Positions 29,617 to 34,086 of a DNA stretch of 34,086 bases are shown piece after piece. The notes under the pieces were generated by a model. That model had not been told where the DNA came from and made no database searches. It worked only from the letters and a program-made list of their open reading frames with translations. Origin of the DNA: Prochlorococcus sp. AG-363-A03 (lineage in GTDB: Bacteria; Cyanobacteriota; Cyanobacteriia; PCC-6307; Cyanobiaceae); NCBI GenBank assembly GCA_003280445.1, contig QCEW01000014.1:1-34086 (forward strand). Direction: 5' to 3'. How positions within the stretch are numbered: the first letter of the stretch is position 1; the number at the start of each line of letters is the position of its first letter. The position numbers and the translations under genes are program-made.

Positions 29617-30852
29617 ATGTTAAAGAATTCTCTTGTACTTGGTATTGATCTTGGTACATCGGGTGTAAGAATTGCAATCATTAATACTAAAAAAAAAATA
29701 TTATTCACATCATCAAAAACATACTCTAAAGATCTTGAGATATCGGAAGACTGGATCAATAGCCTTAAAGCTCTAATAGAAGAAATTCCTAACAGTTTAA
29801 AAGCAAAATTGATTTCTTGTTCAGTAGCAGGGACATCTGGCACACTTTTAGCATGCAAAAAAAATGGAGCGCCTATTGGAAAAGCTCTACCTTATTTCTT
29901 ATCCTGTTCGGAACATTCATGCGAGATTAAAAAGCTCTTTACAAAAGAATGTGCGGGCTCAAGCAAAAGTGGAAGTGTTGGGAGAGCGCTAAGACTTTTA
30001 GCCTTATACGGTAATGAAATAATCTTAAGGCACCAAGCAGATTGGGTGAGTGGATGGCTTATCAACAACTGGGAGTACGGGGAAGAAGGTAACAATATAA
30101 GGATGGGTTGGGAAATATCAAATAGTTCATGGCCAGAAAACTTTCAAAATTTAAAATGGTTAAAATGCCTACCTAAAATAATTCCTTCAGGTCAAGTAAT
30201 GGGGAGTATTTGTTGTAAAAAAGCCAACGAATTAAACTTACCCAAAAATCTTAAAGTAATAGCAGGAACTACAGATTCAAATGCGGGAGTTTTAGCCGCT
30301 TGCCCTAATAAAGATGATGGAATAACAATCCTTGGCAGCACAATAGTGATAAAGAAGTTTGTTAATAAGACCCTTTCAGGGAATGGTATCTCAAATCATA
30401 AATTATTAGGAAATTGGCTATCTGGTGGAGCATCCAATGCAGGAGCTGCGGTACTACTCGATTTCTTTAATCTTGAATATATTGAAGAACTGAGTAAACA
30501 AATAAATCCTAATAAATCAACAGGATTAAATCTTCTTCCGCTATCGAATAAAGGAGAAAGATTCCCAATAGATGATCCCAATTTAGAACCTATACTCGAG
30601 CCAAGACCCGTCAGTGATTCGCTTTATCTTCACGCATTGTTTGAAGGGTTAGCGAAAATAGAAGCAAGAGGCTGGAAAAAACTCCATGAATTAGGAGCTG
30701 GTTTCCCAAGACAAATAATTACTATTGGAGGTGGTGCAAAAAATATTACTTGGAAAAAAATAAGAGAAAGAGAGATTGGCATACCAATTAAAATTTGCAG
30801 CAGACCCCCCGCGGCAGGAGTAGCATCAATCGCTTTAAAAGGATTATCGTGA
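29617..30852 (+). CDS. FGGY-family sugar kinase (probable ribulose kinase)
   Basis: A 411-aa FGGY carbohydrate kinase with the N-terminal phosphate motif LGIDLGTSGVRIAI, the middle GTTDSNAGVLAAC and the C-terminal adenosine-binding GFPRQIITIGGGAKN. Cyanobacterial members of this size, close to the plant plastid protein XK-1, phosphorylate D-ribulose. I infer that activity from remembered family knowledge, not from specific residues. ATG 29617 is preferred to a TTG at 29590 that would overlap the metK end. Last gene of the rpsA-metK group. Confidence 0.83.
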   Translation: MLKNSLVLGIDLGTSGVRIAIINTKKKILFTSSKTYSKDLEISEDWINSLKALIEEIPNSLKAKLISCSVAGTSGTLLACKKNGAPIGKALPYFLSCSEHSCEIKKLFTKECAGSSKSGSVGRALRLLALYGNEIILRHQADWVSGWLINNWEYGEEGNNIRMGWEISNSSWPENFQNLKWLKCLPKIIPSGQVMGSICCKKANELNLPKNLKVIAGTTDSNAGVLAACPNKDDGITILGSTIVIKKFVNKTLSGNGISNHKLLGNWLSGGASNAGAAVLLDFFNLEYIEELSKQINPNKSTGLNLLPLSNKGERFPIDDPNLEPILEPRPVSDSLYLHALFEGLAKIEARGWKKLHELGAGFPRQIITIGGGAKNITWKKIREREIGIPIKICSRPPAAGVASIALKGLS

Positions 30853-30951
30853 ATAAAGCATAGTATTCTTTATAAATTTTTTAATCACAATTTCTTTAGG
30901 TCGAACTAACTTATTAATTAATTTCTAAATCCACTTAATAAACCATTTTTC

Positions 30952-31221
30952 ATGAATTCTGAGCCAATCACAAAAGAGTCAAGTAGAAGAATATGTAATC
31001 ACATGAATAAAGAGCATGGGGATGCGGTCATTGCCTATGCAAAATATTATGGAAAATTTCAAACTTTTAAATCAGCTAAAATGATCAGTCTTTCTCCAGT
31101 ATCTATTCAACTTAAAATTGATGAACAGACATTAGAAATAAAATTTGATCATATGCTTAAAGACTGTTCAGATGCACATAAAACATTGGTGAAGATGATT
31201 AAAGCTATTCCAGCGTTATGA
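30952..31221 (+). CDS. DUF2470 domain protein (89 aa)
   Basis: A small protein covering the DUF2470 domain: RRICNHMNKEHGDAVIAYAKYYG, then a central strand region (AKMISLSPVSIQLKI) and FDHMLKDCSDAHKTLVKMIKA. The domain is best known as the C-terminal part of HugZ-like haem-handling proteins, and stand-alone copies occur in cyanobacteria and plastids. It may bind haem or chlorophyll-related tetrapyrroles, which is inference. The start ATG 30952 lies in CATTTTTCATGA. An AT-rich terminator follows at 31238. Confidence 0.88.
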   Translation: MNSEPITKESSRRICNHMNKEHGDAVIAYAKYYGKFQTFKSAKMISLSPVSIQLKIDEQTLEIKFDHMLKDCSDAHKTLVKMIKAIPAL

Positions 31222-31237
31222 AAGATATCTCCAAGAG

Positions 31238-31270
31238 AATAAAGAGATCACTAGCTGTCTCTTTATTTTC
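31238..31270 (+). terminator. Terminator of the DUF2470 gene
   Basis: AATAAAGAGA (31238-31247) pairs perfectly with TCTCTTTATT (31258-31267) and is followed by T3. The stem is AT-rich but uninterrupted and lies 16 nt after the stop codon. Confidence 0.55.
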
Positions 31271-31365
31271 AAGTTGCCTTTGAAATCGAACAAAAGAAAA
31301 TTAAGGCGATTTCAATTTATTTTTCAATAAGGTACTTATGAATTGGTAGATTATTAGAGGGTCAA

Positions 31366-31441
31366 GCCGGGATAGCTCAGTTGGTAGAGCAGGCGACTGA
31401 AAATCGCCGTGTCCCCAGTTCAAATCTGGGTCCTGGCACCA
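31366..31441 (+). tRNA. tRNA-Phe (GAA) with encoded CCA
   Basis: The acceptor stem GCCGGGA/TCCTGGC carries discriminator A, followed in the genome by CCA (31439-31441). The D arm is GCTCAGTTGGTAGAGC and the anticodon loop CTGAAAA gives GAA. It is 76 nt including CCA. The other three tRNAs in the window lack an encoded CCA. A terminator lies 26 nt downstream. Confidence 0.97.
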
Positions 31442-31467
31442 TTCGAATTAGGAACAATTTGAATATT

Positions 31468-31494
31468 AAAAGCACCTTCAACTAGGTGCTTTTT
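31468..31494 (+). terminator. Terminator of tRNA-Phe
   Basis: AAAAGCACCT (31468-31477) pairs perfectly with AGGTGCTTTT (31484-31493) over a 6-nt loop, and T5 follows the core. A textbook rho-independent terminator. Confidence 0.85.
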
Positions 31495-31575
31495 CAATAA
31501 CTAGTCATTCATGTAGTTAGTTTTAAGATTGCAATGTTTATATAATTTGACAGCATTAGAAGAGATTCTGAAGGG

Positions 31576-31614
31576 GACAAGACAAGACAAGACAAGACAA
31601 GACAAGACAAGACA
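31576..31614. repeat. Pentanucleotide microsatellite (GACAA) x 7.8
   Basis: Seven perfect copies of GACAA (31576-31610) followed by GACA, 39 nt in all, unbroken. Such a repeat is rare in streamlined picocyanobacterial DNA and can change length by slippage. It is followed directly by an inverted repeat and T8. No convincing gene covers it; a 61-aa minus-strand frame that reads it as repeated Val-Leu-Ser-Cys is probably fortuitous. Confidence 0.97.
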
Positions 31615-31651
31615 GTATGGAAGTCACTGAATCCATACAGATCTTTTTTTT
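31615..31651 (+). terminator. Terminator-like hairpin after the GACAA repeat
   Basis: GTATGGA (31615-31621) pairs with TCCATAC (31632-31638); T8 (31644-31651) begins 5 nt after the stem. The repeat units may also pair with TTGTC at 31651-31655. A TATAAT-like hexamer near 31537-31542 could start a short RNA of about 100 nt through the repeat, but that promoter is weak. Confidence 0.4.
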
Positions 31652-31696
31652 GTCTTTTTAATTCCATTCCAGCGCTAATAATCGAAGTCAGCAAAA

Positions 31697-31861
31697 GTGG
31701 TTATTAGTTATGCCCAAAACTACATTTCTTATCTAGTTTCGAGCAAATCGCAAAACTTAAATGCTTTTGCGTATTCAGATGAAAATTTTAGAAACCCAGA
31801 ACTGATACATTTCTGTGAAGATATTGGGATGTTGCTCTTCAAATCTTGTCCGATTTCGTAA
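31697..31861 (+). CDS. Possible small protein (54 aa, GTG start)
   Basis: From GTG 31697 the frame reads VVISYAQNYISYLVSSKSQN, then LNAFAYSDENFRNPELIHFC and EDIGMLLFKSCPIS, ending with TAA at 31859-31861. Composition is strongly protein-like, with an aromatic, acidic motif (YSDENFRNPEL), but no Shine-Dalgarno sequence or ATG is present and a stop lies 18 bases upstream of the GTG. It could be a small gene or the C-terminal remnant of a longer one. Family unknown. Apart from this frame, the repeat and the hairpins, I see nothing in 31496-31926. Confidence 0.35.
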   Translation: MVISYAQNYISYLVSSKSQNLNAFAYSDENFRNPELIHFCEDIGMLLFKSCPIS

Positions 31862-31926
31862 GTTCATTTGAGTTTTATCTCCTAGGAAATATTTAGTATC
31901 TTCAAAAGATTTAGAACTGATGCTTA

Positions 31927-33309
31927 TCAAAAGCCAAAGAAATTAGCACTTATAACTACTCTATCTTTTCTGCCAAGATATGAAACTGAATGGTTTCTAT
32001 CTGCGCCAATAATTATCAACATATTATTATCCGGCAATATTTCTTCATCAGGTTCATATAGTTTAAGTTTTCCTGGATCCTCGCCACTTTGATCTCCTAC
32101 TTGTAGATAATAAATTAGGCTGTATTTATAGAATGTCAATCCAAATGGAAGATCTTTTTTGCCAATATGATTGTGAATTTTTGCACCAGCACTAGATCCT
32201 GACTTGAAAATATTAAAGAATGATTCATAAATCATTATTTCCTTTAATCCAAGTTCCGCCCCACAAATCCTCTTTAAATCATCTGAAAGGTTCGATATAA
32301 TTGGAGATTGATCATCAAAGAAATGAAGGTCTTGGGAGCAAAAACCTTTTCCATATCTAGCATCAAGTGTGTTATTTAGAGCTCGATTCTTGACACCATA
32401 CAAATAAGATAATAACTCATCTTCACTTTGCCGATGTAAAATTAATCTATTTTTATTTATATTAATTAATGATCTTGCCCCTTTTGCAATTTCTAATCTT
32501 TCTGAATTTATTAAATTATTTTTTGCTAATTTGGTTGCTTTTAGTGCGCTATTTATATATTCCTTTTGATACTTCTTTATAGCTATTGACTTTGCTTCCA
32601 ATAGTTTATTCTTCACAATTTCAAATTCTTTCCTCTCAAAAATACAAGCAGCATAGAAAAAATATGTTTGCCAATCAGGTTTAAGTTCAATGGCTTTTTG
32701 GTATGAAACTTCTGCTTTTTGGAATTTACCAATATCTTTAAATAGGTTTCCCAGATTGTAATGCGCCTCAGCTAAATCAGGATTCACTTTAATGGCTTTG
32801 CGATATGAAAATTCTGCGTCTTTTAATTCACCAATATCTTTCAATAAAATTCCCAGATTGGAATGAGCTTGTGCGTAATCAGGATTCAGTTCAATGGCTT
32901 TGCGAGTAGATATTTCTGCTTCTTTTAAATTGCCAAGATCTCTCAATATGTTTCCCAGATTGTTATGCGCTTCTGCAAAATTAGGATTCAGTTCAATGGC
33001 TTTGCGAGTAGATATTTCTGCTTCTTGTAATTTACCAAGACCTTGTAAAATTATTCCATAATTAGAAAAAACTTGGTGATCATTAAAACCTTGATTTATA
33101 CAATACTTATAATATTTTTTTGCTTCTGGAATATTTCCTTTTAAATGAAACTGAATTGCTTGATTTATTATTTGTTCTTTAGAAGGTTTAGAAGGAGTAT
33201 TAGTATTAACAGTAATATTTGCTTTAATTTCACCTAAAGCAGATGGAACAGTAAATGTTTGGACTTGAGGTATATTCTTTTTACCTTGCTTTTTATCACT
33301 AGATTCCAT
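31927..33309 (-). CDS. TPR protein with C-terminal 2OG-Fe(II) oxygenase domain
   Basis: A 460-aa two-part protein. Residues 1-45 are polar and Lys/Gln-rich. About 45-225 hold tetratricopeptide repeats, the best four in register over 78-213 (NNLGNILRDLGNLKEAEIS..., KAIELNP), so near-identical that the DNA at 32671-33078 forms a tandem repeat of about 102 bp. The C-terminal part (about 370-460) matches a putative 2-oxoglutarate/Fe(II) oxygenase. Possible iron ligands are His379/His381 in IHNHIGK and His440 in NHSVSY; Arg450 in RKDRVVIS may bind 2-oxoglutarate. The TPR part probably recruits a protein or glycan acceptor. Substrate unknown. Confidence 0.82.
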   Translation of the reverse strand: MESSDKKQGKKNIPQVQTFTVPSALGEIKANITVNTNTPSKPSKEQIINQAIQFHLKGNIPEAKKYYKYCINQGFNDHQVFSNYGIILQGLGKLQEAEISTRKAIELNPNFAEAHNNLGNILRDLGNLKEAEISTRKAIELNPDYAQAHSNLGILLKDIGELKDAEFSYRKAIKVNPDLAEAHYNLGNLFKDIGKFQKAEVSYQKAIELKPDWQTYFFYAACIFERKEFEIVKNKLLEAKSIAIKKYQKEYINSALKATKLAKNNLINSERLEIAKGARSLININKNRLILHRQSEDELLSYLYGVKNRALNNTLDARYGKGFCSQDLHFFDDQSPIISNLSDDLKRICGAELGLKEIMIYESFFNIFKSGSSAGAKIHNHIGKKDLPFGLTFYKYSLIYYLQVGDQSGEDPGKLKLYEPDEEILPDNNMLIIIGADRNHSVSYLGRKDRVVISANFFGF

Positions 33310-33477
33310 TATCTTCTAAGAACTTCTGTGTGAAGTAATTCTACTACTAACTATAAGTACCATTTGAACCTCTTTCTTAGATTATTGATACTTAACTAAT
33401 AACGCTAGATGCTTGATAAAAAGAACTGTTTTCCTAATCAAATACTTGATTGAAGTCATTTAAGTCACATATGTCTT

Positions 33478-33579
33478 TCATTCCATAATGAAATGTTTGG
33501 TCAATTCTTCTATTGGAACTTTATTAAGGACTAAAGAGTTCCTATTAGCCCCAGCCCATTTAGCTTGGCGAATACACAT
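33478..33579 (-). CDS. Possible 33-aa frame or gene remnant
   Basis: From ATG 33579 the frame reads MCIRQAKWAGANRNSLVLNK, then VPIEELTKHFIME and TGA at 33480-33478. The open frame also extends about 18 codons upstream of the ATG (...IGIELLKTLLLK) to a TGA. It looks like coding sequence but lacks a ribosome-binding site. It could be a broken small gene. The rest of 33310-33626 shows nothing I can assign. Confidence 0.22.
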   Translation of the reverse strand: MCIRQAKWAGANRNSLVLNKVPIEELTKHFIME

Positions 33580-33626
33580 TTTTAATAGAAGAGTTTTCAA
33601 TAACTCAATTCCTATCTCTTTAAAAT

Positions 33627-33833
33627 TTATTGACGGTCAATATCACATGTGAACTCTGAAAGAGCATCAGAAGGGGGTTTCATCGCTTCTACTGGCATTT
33701 CTCCCACATCATAAAGATCTGAGTGGAAAGCCACCTTCTTACAGTTCCCCTCAGAGACCTCATAATCGCTATGGAGTCTAATAAACCAGAACAGTGAAAT
33801 ATCGCAAAAGAAATTTCCAATCAATTTGCTCAT
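33627..33833 (-). CDS. Small conserved-looking protein (68 aa)
   Basis: A 68-aa protein with a hydrophobic N-terminal third (LIGNFFCDISLFWFIRLH) and a polar C-terminal part (EVSEGNCKKVAFHSDLYDVG, then EMPVEAMKPPSDALSEF and TCDIDRQ). The C-terminal motif resembles small hypothetical proteins I recall from marine picocyanobacteria, without a known function. Three cysteines are present, one in the hydrophobic part. The start at ATG 33833 has no clear Shine-Dalgarno sequence. Confidence 0.5.
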   Translation of the reverse strand: MSKLIGNFFCDISLFWFIRLHSDYEVSEGNCKKVAFHSDLYDVGEMPVEAMKPPSDALSEFTCDIDRQ

Positions 33834-33917
33834 ATAGGTATGAGTTTTTATGACCGCAGACCTATCCCACCTCTTTCTGTATTCAGCTGGATTAAGGATT
33901 GAACCCTTAAATGATTT

Positions 33918-34086
33918 TCAGTAGTAAAGGACAGCATAGTAAGTCGGAATTAACTCAGAAGCTTGATCAGTCATAAACTTCTTTATTCGTCCTACTTGCC
34001 CACTCTCTTCTACTCTTTCAGCATACTTAACATAATCTCATTTACTTAATTGCTCTTTATTGAAAACTGATATAATCTTATTGTTT
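33918..34086 (-). pseudogene. Interrupted reading frame running off the window edge
   Basis: On the minus strand, from the window edge, the frame reads NNKIISVFNKEQLSK, then TGA (34040-34038). It continues in the same frame DYVKYAERVEESGQVGRIKK, then FMTDQASELIPTYYAVLYY and TGA at 33920-33918. Both sides of the internal stop look like protein, suggesting a gene with one nonsense codon. An internal ATG (FMTDQ...) could only give 20 residues. The 5' part lies outside the window, so the call is tentative. Family not recognised. Confidence 0.35.

Noticed and set aside
31576-31614. Tandem repeat considered as a CRISPR or iteron array
   Set aside because: Five-base units without spacers and no cas or replication genes nearby.
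31509-31694. 61-aa minus-strand frame crossing the GACAA repeat
   Set aside because: Its apparent peptide repeat is only the microsatellite translated; the rest lacks coding character.
33840-33902. 20-aa plus-strand frame MSFYDRRPIPPLSVFSWIKD
   Set aside because: Too short, no signals; possibly a remnant but not supportable.

Overview
The window is chromosomal DNA of an AT-rich marine picocyanobacterium, almost certainly Prochlorococcus. The gene set includes psaE, petB/petD, psbM, psbB, psbT, ctpA and minCDE, plus one rRNA operon of 16S-tRNAIle-tRNAAla-23S-5S type. Genes are tightly packed, with 4-bp overlaps and intergenic gaps of a few bases. A low-light NATL-like clade is my guess from general gene content; it is not demonstrated here.

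Left end (1-3100) is accessory and partly decayed. It holds a small hypothetical gene, an NTF2-like gene, a broken 79-codon gene (one nonsense codon and one frameshift at a T7 run) and a 54-nt hairpin terminator. It also holds a clear glutamine-II ('downstream-peptide') riboswitch in front of a 33-residue DUF4278-type peptide with its own terminator. Two membrane-protein genes follow on the minus strand.

From 3150 to 7800 come an aldehyde dehydrogenase, a secreted LysM protein, a 349-aa cyanobacterial protein of unknown function divergent from psaE, and mutM. From 7780 to 13570 is the rRNA operon on the minus strand. Its terminator, both tRNAs, the complementary arms of the 16S and 23S processing stalks, a boxA-like site and a probable promoter whose -35 box lies inside a perfect inverted repeat are visible.

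From 13660 to 20920 come a GH100 invertase, petD and petB on the minus strand, divergent ctpA, an HD-domain hydrolase and minC-minD-minE. From 21040 to 23511 are tRNAThr and a minus-strand series: psbM, a thioesterase, prmC, tsaC and a 52-aa membrane protein whose start codon overlaps the tsaC stop. From 24001 to 30852 on the plus strand are psbB-psbT (with a 40-nt perfect-palindrome terminator), nrdR, rps1, a HAD phosphatase, metK and an FGGY sugar kinase.

The right end (30950-34086) again looks accessory. It has a DUF2470 protein, tRNAPhe with encoded CCA, a GACAA microsatellite followed by a terminator-like hairpin, a TPR/2OG-Fe(II) oxygenase gene with internal DNA repeats, small conserved-looking ORFs and a second interrupted reading frame at the edge. 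I saw no CRISPR array, transposase or prophage gene. The most informative non-coding element is the glutamine riboswitch and its micropeptide. The least explained elements are the GACAA repeat/hairpin unit, the tsaC-coupled membrane micropeptide and the broken small genes at both ends.
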